Below, piece after piece: positions 9,044 through 17,226 of a DNA stretch of 50,309 nt (its first letter is position 1; each line of letters begins with the position of its first letter). The stretch comes from JBFMDN01 sp040753915 (lineage in GTDB: Bacteria > Desulfobacterota > Desulfomonilia > Desulfomonilales > Desulfomonilaceae). The stretch is taken from assembly GCA_040753915.1 (NCBI GenBank), contig JBFMDN010000041.1, positions 1-50,309 on the forward strand, in the 5' to 3' direction. The notes beneath the pieces are model-generated. The model had not been told where the DNA came from. It did no database searches and saw only the letters and a list, made by a program, of their open reading frames with translations. A program made the translations under genes and the position numbers.

Positions 9044-11254
9044 TCACCAGAAAGAATACTTAAGACCTGCATTGAACTCCCACTCGGGTGGGGGGTCGTA
9101 CGTGAGCAGCCCTGAATTGATTGTGAAATACGACGCGGAATATTCCCGCGGTTGACATCTCGCGGACACAAAGGATGACCAGCCTCGGCCCGAGTACGTG
9201 AATTTCATGTTGTACACATCGTAGTCCGGTGCGTACTGAGGAATTTGTAGCCCGCTATAAGCTTTGTAACCTACGGGGGGGCCGCTGAAGTATTCATAGT
9301 AAAGGTCCGAGAGAACGTTTCCGTACGGACCGAAATCCCATTTCAAGGTCATCCCTGCTTTTATAAGGTGTTCCGGGATATAGGTTACGAGGTATTGTCC
9401 TGGGGTAGTCGGGTCGACTACCTTTGCGTCCACCCATGCATAGCTTGCGAATAAATCGAGGTTCTTGCTAGGGTAATACTTGGCCTCCAGTTCATAGCCT
9501 TTGCGCACCGTGTTACCTATGTTTACCGATTCACCCGCTACGGTCACCAGTTCTCGCTCCATGTACGTCTGATAGTAATCGGCCGCTAGGTAGAGATTGC
9601 CGAACACCGTCGCGTTGCAGCCGATGTCGTATGTCCGAACCATTGGGCACTCCAACCCGAAGTTCGCGTAGCTGCCGGCCGAGTATGGAGAAACCTCAGT
9701 GAAGGAGGGAGTTCGGAATCCGACACCCGTATTTCCGAAAATGTTAAAATTCTCTATCGGAGTTATCACGAAACCGATTTTGGGGGACCTGATATGAAGC
9801 CCTTGTTTGCCGGAGTTCTGAGGTCGAGTCTCATTGTCGAACTGCTGCGCAAAGTAATCCCATCGAACCCCTCCGACGATCTTCACTTTGTCGTGGGGTT
9901 TGAATTGGCCTTGCACAAACATTCCCCAGTTGGTCAGCCACAGATCGTATTGGAATGTGTTGGGGGCGGATCTTTTTCTATCAATCGTGTTGTATCTTTC
10001 TTCGTAGCCGCTATCCTGCCTGGTCTCTCCACCTACCATAAGCGACGCTACATCTCCAAAGACCAGGTTGTAAAAAATCCGACCGCCCCAGTACGACCTG
10101 TCTTCCCACACCGCGTATTCGGTGTTTGTGGGCGGCCAAAGCTTCCTCCACCTCATGCCGCCATATCTGTGCACATAGGCTGTAGCATACAGCCCGCGCT
10201 CTCCGCACTCCGGACCGTAATTGGCTACCAACTCGGATCGCGTTACAAATCCGCCGTCAAACGGATCTAGGGCGCTTCTTCTGTTCCACTTTCCACTCTT
10301 GACCCAATCAACAGGCACATAGCCAGGTCCACCCCAATCCGACCGACAGTAGCTGTATCGGAGAGAAAAGATGCCGCCCACGATGGGGACGGAAAACTTG
10401 TCGAACGTACTCCCCTGTTTGAGCTGGGAGTTCTCCCTGTATCCATCAACGGAATAATAGTCCTGAGCCAGGAACGGTGTAGGAACCAAGGACTCGGTAC
10501 TCAAGATTCCGAGCGTCCGAAAAGCGCCGAAACTGCCTCCTTCGGCTTTAACGCTCGAACAAGGTTCGCTCTTCTTGGTGACAATATTGATCACGCCTGC
10601 TTCAGCAAAGTTGCCGTACAGAGCGGAAAAAGGACCCTTTATAATCTCGATTTTTTCAATCGCTTCAGGTGTCAGCCATTGAAGCACGACTCTACCATGG
10701 CCGACCTCCGACGGATAGTTCTGTGGAACGCCGTCTACCCAGAAGCCGATGTCATTAGCAGTGGAGAAGCCTCTCATCCCGATGCCCAATCCGAGGGTTC
10801 CCTGGTTGTAATAATAAGCGTTGACCCCCGCGGTCCTCATGAATAGTTCGGCAGGTTCTTTGCCCCAAAGATTGAGCTGCTGAATGTCCTGGGGAGTGAT
10901 CGTCTGAACCTGTGCTGGCAACGAGGCTGCACCTAGGGAGATCTGGGATTTGCCTTCGACCAGGCTCTGCGTAGCGGCTCCTACGTTGCTCGTTGCTTGG
11001 CCTGGGCCAGTACTGTCCGGACGTGATGGCGTATCGGAAAGTGATGACGCTTCATCAAATTGTGCCCCTGCATCAATGGTGGTCGCAGGCACCCGTGAAG
11101 GACGACGCTCAGGTGGCAGCACTTCTACGCGTTCCAGTTGTCCAGAGGCTCCCGTCTCCTGGCCAATGGCAAGGCCCGGGACAATGGCTCCGGTCGCAAG
11201 AACCGCTATGCAGACCGCGAGCCATCTTGTATATAAATACACCGACATAGCCAT
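9044..11254 (-). CDS. TonB-dependent outer-membrane receptor
   Basis: The 736-residue protein starts at an ATG with AAGGAG upstream and has a signal peptide (LAVCIAVLATGAIVPGLAIG). A plug domain follows a linker: VQTITPQDIQQLNLWGKEPA, MRGFSTANDIGFWVDGVPQN, IEKIEIIKGPFSALYGNFAE and AGVINIVTKK are the standard plug blocks. The rest is a beta-barrel of alternating aromatic strands (YATAYVHRYGGMRWRKLW) that ends in KYSFW, a C-terminal aromatic signal for BAM insertion. It is close in size to siderophore and cobalamin receptors. The closest contacts are a Cys/Pro-rich secreted protein upstream and an ABC-2 exporter downstream on the same strand, so uptake of a metal chelate or peptide is likely. 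The ligand cannot be read from the sequence. Confidence 0.93.
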   Translation of the reverse strand: MAMSVYLYTRWLAVCIAVLATGAIVPGLAIGQETGASGQLERVEVLPPERRPSRVPATTIDAGAQFDEASSLSDTPSRPDSTGPGQATSNVGAATQSLVEGKSQISLGAASLPAQVQTITPQDIQQLNLWGKEPAELFMRTAGVNAYYYNQGTLGLGIGMRGFSTANDIGFWVDGVPQNYPSEVGHGRVVLQWLTPEAIEKIEIIKGPFSALYGNFAEAGVINIVTKKSEPCSSVKAEGGSFGAFRTLGILSTESLVPTPFLAQDYYSVDGYRENSQLKQGSTFDKFSVPIVGGIFSLRYSYCRSDWGGPGYVPVDWVKSGKWNRRSALDPFDGGFVTRSELVANYGPECGERGLYATAYVHRYGGMRWRKLWPPTNTEYAVWEDRSYWGGRIFYNLVFGDVASLMVGGETRQDSGYEERYNTIDRKRSAPNTFQYDLWLTNWGMFVQGQFKPHDKVKIVGGVRWDYFAQQFDNETRPQNSGKQGLHIRSPKIGFVITPIENFNIFGNTGVGFRTPSFTEVSPYSAGSYANFGLECPMVRTYDIGCNATVFGNLYLAADYYQTYMERELVTVAGESVNIGNTVRKGYELEAKYYPSKNLDLFASYAWVDAKVVDPTTPGQYLVTYIPEHLIKAGMTLKWDFGPYGNVLSDLYYEYFSGPPVGYKAYSGLQIPQYAPDYDVYNMKFTYSGRGWSSFVSARCQPREYSASYFTINSGLLTYDPPPEWEFNAGLKYSFW

Positions 11255-11435
11255 AGGTTATTCTCCTTGTTTAGCGCAAGAAGTGCGCTTTTCTGTATCG
11301 GCTAGACCCGATCACACATTGGTACATCTCTGACCTCGTGTTGGGGCGGCAGCCTGTTGCTGCGTCACTGGGCAAGAGGAGTCCTGTGAAGAGGCTTGAA
11401 AGCCTACCGCGGAGGACAGCCAGCAGCCTGAGCAA

Positions 11436-12050
11436 CTAATGGTCCAGCGACGCTGCACTGTGTCCTAGCTTGGCACGGTAACAAACAGCGAGGTCGAGGA
11501 AGCGAAGACAACGAAACAGGTTGGGACATGGCGTAACCTGAGACGAAATACACGCGACAGGAATCGGTGGGGGCAGAGGCTGATGGACAGCACCACGGCC
11601 TAGCGCGTAATCTCCCAGGGCGAGCGGCGCCGCCACCATCGATTTGAGCATCCACGCTGCATGGTAGAAGATGGGCTCAAAGACCGGAGGATTTTCGCAA
11701 CAATATCTGTGCGGCACGCAAGGTTTTGGATTCCCCGGCCGAACCACTACGTCAACACGCACTCGGACGGGTTTAGTGGGACAAGGCGGCGGACATGACG
11801 ACACAGGTGGAAAACAAAGAAGCGGCGCGCATGCCTTCATCGGCATACATGGAGTAGATGGCGCAAAACATACCGGAACATTCACCTCCACCGTGCGCGA
11901 AACGGGTCTGGGTGGCGGCTGCTGTTGGCATAAACCGGCAAATCCGGGAACATTACTCGGGATCCACGGCCGCACTAGCTGGCCATGCACGGTGGCAGCG
12001 AAGATCAGTACTAGAACCGAGGCACACAAAGAAATCTTGAAACCTGGCAT
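11436..12050 (-). CDS. Secreted Cys/Pro-rich hypothetical protein
   Basis: The start is the ATG at 12050 behind GGGAGGAA; an upstream in-frame ATG at 12107 lacks a site. The 204-residue product begins MPGFKISLCASVLVLIFAAT with a cleavable signal peptide ending near VHGQ. The mature part has about 18 cysteines and many prolines in short patterns (CQQQPPPRP, CFAPSTPCMPMKAC, CFPPVSSCPPPCPTKP, CVPHRYCCENPP). It has no haem CxxCH motif and no obvious catalytic site. Such a pattern fits a disulfide-stabilised or metal-binding periplasmic protein. It lies 181 bp before the TonB receptor on the same strand and follows a structured leader, so it may be the first gene of that operon. I do not recognise a named family. 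Confidence 0.7.
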   Translation of the reverse strand: MPGFKISLCASVLVLIFAATVHGQLVRPWIPSNVPGFAGLCQQQPPPRPVSRTVEVNVPVCFAPSTPCMPMKACAPLLCFPPVSSCPPPCPTKPVRVRVDVVVRPGNPKPCVPHRYCCENPPVFEPIFYHAAWMLKSMVAAPLALGDYALGRGAVHQPLPPPIPVACISSQVTPCPNLFRCLRFLDLAVCYRAKLGHSAASLDH

Positions 12051-12063
12051 ATCGAATTCCTCC

Positions 12064-12340
12064 CTCACAAATGCACATCCCCGAAAGAGTATCCCTCGAT
12101 GAGGCATACCCCAGGTCAGGGAGCCAAGTGCCCGAATTAACCATAGTTCGGCCTTTCGGCTCCTCTATGATTGACTTGGAGTCTGAAGGCTAAGATAATG
12201 GCGGGTAACGGGAGACCTAATCCGTTCCCGGCACACCCGGGTTTCCGTTGCCCCGGAGCCCGGGTCTTTTCTCTGTAAGCCCTCTCGTTTGCTTCAAGCA
12301 GCCCTGGACACGTGTTAGTCCGTCGGAAGACCGCCACGGT
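12064..12340 (-). promoter_or_regulatory. Structured leader upstream of the Cys-rich gene (candidate cis-regulatory RNA)
   Basis: On the minus strand the region ahead of the gene has several nested inverted repeats. From 5' to 3' these are an AGACC/GGTCT closing pair enclosing GC-rich arms (12213-12267), a GGAGCC/GGCTCC hairpin with an inner GCCGAA/TTCGG helix (12120-12163), and a GTATGCCTC/GAGGGATAC hairpin (12089-12109), followed by the ribosome site. I compared it by eye with cobalamin, cyclic-di-GMP, molybdenum-cofactor, TPP, SAM and glutamine riboswitch consensus sequences and saw no full match. It may be a metal- or cofactor-sensing leader or an eroded mobile-element RNA. Confidence 0.35.
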
Positions 12341-12661
12341 CTCTAGGCGAACCAGACCGCTGAGTCCGCTGCGAACGTGTCCGCCCCATCGTAACGTGCG
12401 TCGGGTCACCAGAAGCCTCGTCCATGTCGAGGCGAAGTTGCTCCAATGTGAGGACGATGGCTCGACCTGGAAAAGTCGCACGATTACGTATACTTGCTGA
12501 TAACACGGCCATTAAAAGTGTAGCACCGCTGTTGGCTACCTGTCAAGCGCTTTATGTGGCGTGTCTTGCATCAACATTTGCGCGTGGACAGGGCTTTTTG
12601 TGCGCGTCTTGTTTCAATTGCGCAATTCCCGGATATCTGGTGATATCGGATACTGGGGATA

Positions 12662-12963
12662 CTGGGGACATACACCGTGTTTCTTCTAAGGTTGACGCTT
12701 GCGAGGTCTTCCGGGTTTTCTTTTGCTCAGGTCTCGACCGGTGATCGTCTCGACCTGTGGCGCAAACCCTACATCTCCGGCCGGGCGACCGGTCCGAGTC
12801 CGTTTTCGGAGCGAGCTCAACAGGCCTTCGTCAGAGGAGAGCAGCAATCGCTCCCAATCCTTGACGAGTCCCAATAGGGTTCGATCTGTGACGAGCGGGT
12901 CGTGCTCGGTAATCCCCATGTGAAATCGCGCACTCCACCAGGGATAGTCCCAGGGTACGCGGT
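12662..12963 (-). mobile_element. Truncated RAYT element, copy A
   Basis: The left terminal repeat CTGGGGACATACACC lies at 12662-12676. Inside, the minus strand encodes the C-terminal 90 residues of the transposase (from VPWDYPWWSARFHMGITEHD to the GRPRKRQP end and a stop at 12686). Similarity to the copy at 16398-16866 stops near 12963, where the unrelated methyltransferase region begins. The N-terminus, catalytic residues and right terminal repeat are missing. It cannot encode an active enzyme. Confidence 0.7.
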
Positions 12964-12994
12964 ATGCTCAATTTCTGCGTCTTGGTGATTAAGG

Positions 12995-13720
12995 TTAGAT
13001 CACTTTAGCAATCAACTGAACAAGATTAAAATACTTTCCGCCCTCAGCCTCCATCATTTTGATGTCCTCAGCGACAATGGGGTGGTAGGCGGTCAGCCAT
13101 TCACTCCACGCCTGTCTGCAACAGGCCATTTCACGAATGTCCACAATTTCTATGCCCTCTGCTTTCTTCCACAAATCTTTCCACCAGTCAATCGAGCGTA
13201 TCGTCCTTGCCACTTCATCATTCCAAAACGGCTGCATTGCATCGGGAACATTTCCCCCAAATTCGTATTTTAGGCCGGGGATGGCCACGGCGATATAGCC
13301 GCCCTTTTTCACAAAAGGAACGAGCGATGGGAGCATTTCCTCCGTATCACCAAAATAATGGTAAGCGTCCACGGTGAACAACAAGTCAAAATATCCGTTT
13401 GCAAAAGGCAGCCCCTTGGTCGCGTCTACGGAAATCGGAACGGCCTTATCATCTATCCCGATAGATTGAAAACGCTCATAGTTGTCAGTTGGCGAGATCC
13501 AAAGGTCGGCGGCGAAAACGGACGCGCTATATTTTTTCGCCAACAACAGCGTAGAAAGACCACACCCGCAGCCGAGGTCAAGGATTCGCATATTCTCGTT
13601 GATGTTCAGGTGCGACGACAATTCCTCTGATAACCGCATGGCGTTTGGCCCCATCATTGTTGCTTTCAGGAACTCAACATTTTCATCATTGGACATAAAC
13701 TGGTCTGTAAATGCATCCAT
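12995..13720 (-). CDS. Class I SAM-dependent methyltransferase
   Basis: The 241-residue protein starts at an ATG preceded by AAGGAAG. It has SAM motif I ILDLGCGCG (residues 46-54), an acidic motif II region (VFAADLW), motif III-like PISVDATKGLPFANGYFDLL and DAYHYF, and motif IV-V at KKGGYIAVAIPG. Its C-terminal half is rich in Trp and charged residues (WWKDLWKKAEGIEIV). The substrate is unknown. The gene is clearly more AT-rich than its neighbours, with many Lys, Ile and Asn codons, and it sits between two truncated RAYT elements and a transposase remnant. I infer horizontal transfer, perhaps from a Firmicute. Confidence 0.88.
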   Translation of the reverse strand: MDAFTDQFMSNDENVEFLKATMMGPNAMRLSEELSSHLNINENMRILDLGCGCGLSTLLLAKKYSASVFAADLWISPTDNYERFQSIGIDDKAVPISVDATKGLPFANGYFDLLFTVDAYHYFGDTEEMLPSLVPFVKKGGYIAVAIPGLKYEFGGNVPDAMQPFWNDEVARTIRSIDWWKDLWKKAEGIEIVDIREMACCRQAWSEWLTAYHPIVAEDIKMMEAEGGKYFNLVQLIAKVI

Positions 13721-13739
13721 GGTATTCTTCCTTTCGGCT

Positions 13740-13985
13740 GCAGCGCGTCTGTGTCAGCTCAGAAAGCCATGCAGCCTTCCTCTTGCGAGTTTCTTGCTGA
13801 TTGACCGCATGGATGTTCTCGCATTTTCCGTATAATCTGTTCTTCTCTCTCTTTGCGCTGAACTCCCAGAATTCGTCCCAGACGTCGTCCTGGAAGACTC
13901 CTCGGAGCTTCAACATGGCTTCGGCGCCGTCTGTCGGCCAAAACATGCCGGCGCCCTCCATGCGAAGAGCCTTCTTTTTCTATGA
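13740..13985 (-). pseudogene. C-terminal remnant of a transposase (possibly ISKra4-like)
   Basis: The minus-strand frame from about 13961 reads MFWPTDGAEAMLKLRGVFQD, then DVWDEFWEF and RLYGK. The GAEA(M/I)LKLR and W(D/E)EFWEF elements are the closing part of transposases I associate with ISKra4-type elements. It is preceded by a stop codon in frame and breaks into another frame after about 45 residues. No catalytic residues remain. It joins copy B of the RAYT element directly. Confidence 0.45.
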
Positions 13986-14295
13986 TGGACTCTTACGAGG
14001 TCTTCCGGGGGTTCCTGTACTCAGGTCCCGACCGGTGATCTAGTCGACCTGGGGCGCAAACCCTGCATCTCCGTGCCGGATGATTTCTTCTCCCGGCATT
14101 CCAAGATACTCGCGACGGTCCGATTCTTCATGAAACACGTTCATAGACCGAACGCGACGCTGCGAGACGTGATGCGGATGTCCGGGGACCATTATGCGTG
14201 ACAGGCGAGGCATTATCTCATGTTGCGAGACGATCTCAGGATTGTCAATAAAAACCTAGTCGATGTCCCCACAAATCCATAGTGTATGTCGCCAG
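13986..14295 (-). mobile_element. Truncated RAYT element, copy B
   Basis: The segment begins inside the transposase C-terminal region (GAGGTCTTCCGGG at about 13998), skips the middle of the gene, resumes at the conserved block near the N-terminus (about 14140-14215) and ends with the right terminal repeat AGTGTATGTCGCCAG at 14281-14295. The left terminal repeat is lost. Compared with the copy at 16398-16866 it has a different internal deletion and many point changes, including a stop in frame, so it is older. Confidence 0.6.
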
Positions 14296-14815
14296 AAATC
14301 CACAGAAATCCAGGCGGGCGATTGGCGCTCACCACACGAGGGACGACCACGGTTTGTAACGCTCTGGATCACAAAAAAGAGTGCCGTTACTTTGCGTCAG
14401 CAGGCCCATAATTTCAGCAGCCGTCAGTTTCCACCATTCAGGTGAGAGCTCGCTTATTCTGAAAGACTACGTGCTGAGCCTCCAGAAGTGTATTGGATTC
14501 CCGCTGAAAAGGGCGGATGTATCGAGGTCCGGCTTACGGAAGTTCCGCTGCTCGGCGCGAAACGAGCACCTCCAGAGGGCATAGGGAGTTCAGCACGCGA
14601 AGCCGTTATCGGCACTGCGAGCCTCAAGCCATTGCGAAAAGGTAAACAAAAAGAATAGATTTCGGGTGCCCCGAAGACGAGCAGCAGACGGAACAGCGAT
14701 GGAAGAGTTGCAAGAGTTGGACGATGCGGTCATTCTGGAGGGCTCCCGTCCGTCGCCTCCTGTTTGGGCCCGGATCGGAATCCGGTCGCTGCGGCGGCCT
14801 ACGCGCAGCGCTTCC
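14296..14815. other. About 520 bp with no recognisable gene
   Basis: Short frames on both strands carry no known motif. The stretch lies between the right end of RAYT copy B and the stop of the racemase gene on the minus strand. I see no terminator with a clear T-run. Confidence 0.4.
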
Positions 14816-15505
14816 TTAGGTCAATGCTTCCATTATCGCTGCCCTTGCCAGCAAACGTGTAGAATCGAGCGTGGGCAGCGGGCAGTCTGTGGGATCGACC
14901 AACAATGGTATCTCGGTGCACCCCAAAACGACCGCTTCGCATCCGCTATCTTTGAGCTTCTGAAGGACACCATTGAAATACCGGCGCGATTCCTCACGGA
15001 ATACCCCGTTGACCAGTTCGTCAAAGATGATCGTGTCTATGGTCTCCCGTTCATCCTGTCCAGGAATCGTGGAGGAGACCCCGAGTTTCTTCAACGCCTC
15101 AGAATAGACAGGGCCGGTCATCAGGTACTTGGTGCCGGTGACCCCCAAATGCTTGTATCCGAGGTCTTTCGCTGCCTCGCCCACGACCTCCGCTATGTGA
15201 AGCCACGGTATGGGAGATCTTGATTTGACCAGATCGAATGACTGGTGAATAGTATTGTCCGGACAAACAACGAATTGAGCGCCTATTTGAGCCAGTTTCC
15301 GGGTTGATGACAACATCAGCTCAGCGACCTGATCCCAATCTCCGCGTCGAATATGCAGCATATACTCACTCAATGGGTGAGTGTGCATGGAGACTTCCGG
15401 GTGCATATGCTCGCCCAGTATCGCCGACGCTTCCGTGCAAAAGGTTCTGTAGCACAAGGCCGCCCCCTCTGCGCTGCACGCAACTATTCCCAAGTGTTTC
15501 GACAT
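14816..15505 (-). CDS. Aspartate/glutamate racemase family protein
   Basis: The 229-residue product starts at an ATG with GGAGG upstream. It carries the paired catalytic cysteines of cofactor-independent amino-acid racemases: Cys81 in CPDNT and Cys196 in GCTEIPL. YKHLGVTGTKYLMTGPVYSE is the usual domain-linking segment. The length matches the RacX/aspartate racemase group (about 230). Substrates in this family vary (Asp, Glu, Lys, hydantoin), so specificity is left open. It stands alone in a transposon-rich stretch and is intact, with no neighbour that explains its pathway. Confidence 0.9.
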   Translation of the reverse strand: MSKHLGIVACSAEGAALCYRTFCTEASAILGEHMHPEVSMHTHPLSEYMLHIRRGDWDQVAELMLSSTRKLAQIGAQFVVCPDNTIHQSFDLVKSRSPIPWLHIAEVVGEAAKDLGYKHLGVTGTKYLMTGPVYSEALKKLGVSSTIPGQDERETIDTIIFDELVNGVFREESRRYFNGVLQKLKDSGCEAVVLGCTEIPLLVDPTDCPLPTLDSTRLLARAAIMEALT

Positions 15506-15830
15506 GTGTGGTCCCTCCGTTATGGTGCGGGTCCGGCAGAATCATACTGCACGGTCACCGAAATGTCTGTCCATGGCGCGGTCTTCCGCTAACCGGACCT
15601 GAAACATGATACTGCCCGGAATTATGAGGCGGTCCCGCCATTCTGCTCCTTTTGGCACCCCTGAGGGGCGGCGGGACGCCTCACGTGACCCCACAAGGTC
15701 TCGGTTGAGCGTCCCATACGACCCGACGCAGGCAAAAACCATCGTCACGTTGATGAAAATACCCCTTTTATCCTGATCTTGAGCCTACCTCACCGTCCAC
15801 CCCTTGGTCAACTTGTTTCCGACACGCTCG
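15506..15830. other. About 325 bp with no recognisable gene
   Basis: The region upstream of the racemase should hold its promoter on the minus strand. No gene, RNA or repeat is evident. The end of the IS1380-like element on the right should lie in the second half, but I could not define its terminal repeat. Confidence 0.35.
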
Positions 15831-16340
15831 TCACCCGCACACAGCTCGGTAATGTCGGGCCAAGGGGAAGGCTGAAGCCACATGCACCCGGCACCTCCGA
15901 CCATGATACGCGACTTTCGCTCCGACCTTGATCAGACGCTTGATTAGCCATTCCACCGACCGTTTCACTTCCTCGCCCATGAGGTAGAATCGCCTGAGCA
16001 TGTGCAGGAGGTTGTAGGCCAGGACTCCCATAAGCAACCGGGCTTGGTTGGCTGCGAAGCGACGGCAACTCGTCTTGTCCCAGCGCAGCGTGTTCTTCCT
16101 TTTTTTGATCCGGTTCTCAAAGTCCCCGCGTCCGTTGCACACCTTAACCACTTTCCCGGCGGGCAGCTTGGAATTGGTCACGATGAATCCGATCTTCGGG
16201 AAGAGTTCCCCTTCGTGCCACTCGATCTTGGCAACCACCCGACGCTCCCTGTCCCAGGTTTATCCCTGGTAGCGAAAATCAACCAGCCTGATCTGAATCC
16301 CACTCTTGGGGGGCCGACCAACGGGACGCGTCAGGTGCGG
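15831..16340 (-). pseudogene. IS1380-family transposase, C-terminal remnant
   Basis: The minus-strand frame gives RPVGRPPKSGIQIRLVDFRY, an in-frame stop, then RRVVAKIEWHEGELFPKIGF, IVTN, NGRGDFENRIKKRKNTLRW, NQARLLMGVLAYNLLHMLRR and LIKRLIKVGAKVAYHG. The VAK(V/I)EWH.GELFP, GRG..E..IKE.KN and NQARL...AYNL blocks are characteristic of IS1380 transposases. It contains the TAA near 16258, lacks the N-terminal two thirds, and is cut on its right side by the RAYT element. It is inactive. Confidence 0.8.
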
Positions 16341-16397
16341 GTGAATGAGTCTGTTGTGGAATATCTGTGATATCTGCGATATCTGGGGACACGATAT

Positions 16398-16412
16398 CTG
16401 GGGACATACACC
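16398..16412 (+). repeat. Left terminal inverted repeat of RAYT copy C
   Basis: CTGGGGACATACACC is shared exactly with 12662-12676 (copy A) and is the inverse of the right end at 16852-16866 with one change. In front of it are imperfect GATATCTG repeats (16363-16400), similar to those in front of copy A (12634-12660). Confidence 0.75.
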
Positions 16413-16421
16413 TTGTTTCTT

Positions 16422-16808
16422 CTAAGGTTGACGTGTGCGAGGTCTTCCGGGTTTTCCTTTGCTCAGGTCTCGACCGGTGATGGTCTCGACCCTTGACACA
16501 AACGCTGCATCTCCGGCCGGGCGACCGGTCCGAGTCCGTTTTCGGAGCGAGCTCAACCGACCTTCGTCAGAGGAGGGCAGCAATCGCTCCCAATCCCGGA
16601 CAAGTCCCAGTAGGGTTCGATCTGTGACGAGCGGGTCGTGCTCGGTAATCCCCATGTGAAATCGCGCACTCGACCAGGGATAGTCCCATGGTACGTTTGC
16701 CATACCGGCCCGTACCGGATTCTGTTCCACATAACGCAAAGACCGAACACCACGCTGCGTGACGTGATGCGGATGTCCGGGGACCACTATGCGCGACAGA
16801 CGAGCCAT
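16422..16808 (-). CDS. Internally deleted RAYT transposase frame
   Basis: The frame encodes 128 residues. It begins MARLSRIVVPGHPHHVTQRG, the normal start of this transposase class including the HHVTQRG metal-binding block, then jumps to LRYVEQNPVRAGMAN, which in complete enzymes lies about 100 residues farther on, and continues to the GRPAGDAAFVSRVETITGRD and KPGRPRTRQP end. The HUH pair and the active-site Tyr lie in the missing part. The deletion is in frame, so a small DNA-binding-only protein could be made. No clear ribosome site was seen. Confidence 0.6.
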   Translation of the reverse strand: MARLSRIVVPGHPHHVTQRGVRSLRYVEQNPVRAGMANVPWDYPWSSARFHMGITEHDPLVTDRTLLGLVRDWERLLPSSDEGRLSSLRKRTRTGRPAGDAAFVSRVETITGRDLSKGKPGRPRTRQP

Positions 16809-16851
16809 TGTCTCATGTTGCGAGACGATCTCATGATTGTCAATGAAATGT

Positions 16852-16866
16852 GGTGTATGTCACCAG
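16852..16866 (-). repeat. Right terminal inverted repeat of RAYT copy C
   Basis: GGTGTATGTCACCAG is the inverse of the left end apart from one base. The related end of copy B is at 14281-14295. Confidence 0.75.
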
Positions 16867-16895
16867 AAATCCCCCCTGTCACCAGAAATCCCCCC
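16858..16895. repeat. Two tandem 19-bp direct repeats at the element end
   Basis: TGTCACCAGAAATCCCCCC occurs twice in direct succession. The first copy overlaps the right terminal repeat. It may be a duplicated recognition or junction site left by more than one insertion or excision. Confidence 0.7.
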
Positions 16896-17226
16896 CGGCC
16901 ACCGAGTGAGCTATGAACCTGGGAGAGCCGTCGTGTTCGTGAAACGCGGGACGCCGTCAAAAAACTACGAAGCGGACTTCACCCAATCGCGGTAGTTCTG
17001 TCGGGTGACCTTCTGTCCTCTCTTCACGGCACGATCATTTCCGGGCGGCAAGCCATCCGCCCCAAGAGCGAGTGTGTGTTCAAGAATCTGAAGCCGATCG
17101 TAGCACGGCTGATGAGTCACGGGCAACAGCGATTCAAGGGTGTCCAACGGTTCGTCTCGATCCTCCTCGTCCCTGAAGGTCCTTCTGCGTTCAATCCCAC
17201 CTGTCATCTTTTGGCGGAGAACACCG

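Larger units (their letters stand above)
16398..16866 (-). mobile_element. RAYT-derived miniature element with terminal inverted repeats, copy C
   Basis: This is the best-preserved copy. The left end CTGGGGACATACACC (16398-16412) and right end GGTGTATGTCACCAG (16852-16866) are inverted repeats with one mismatch in 15. Between them lies a transposase frame joined from its two ends. It appears to have inserted into, or next to, the IS1380 remnant. The arrangement of a RAYT gene between two inverted repeat ends matches known REP/RAYT units; here the gene has lost its catalytic core, so mobility would need an enzyme from elsewhere. Confidence 0.75.

Noticed and set aside
8760..9047. 95-residue frame between TonB receptor and ABC genes
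   Set aside because: It overlaps the receptor's stop, has no ribosome site and no family pattern. I also compared the region with the cobalamin riboswitch because of a GCCACTG string, but the surrounding conserved boxes are absent.
11671..12102. 143-residue plus-strand frame, Gly-rich
   Set aside because: It is the complement of the secreted Cys/Pro-rich gene; Pro and Cys codons read as Gly and Thr on the other strand.
12137..12481. Minus-strand frame of 114 residues in the leader region
   Set aside because: No start site or motif; its composition reflects the GC-rich inverted repeats.
14666..15223. 185-residue plus-strand frame
   Set aside because: It is antisense to the Asp/Glu racemase, which has both catalytic cysteines.
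16965..17207. 80-residue minus-strand frame before the DUF6602-like gene
   Set aside because: It has no ribosome site or known motif and covers the likely promoter of the plus-strand gene; it could be real but I cannot support it.
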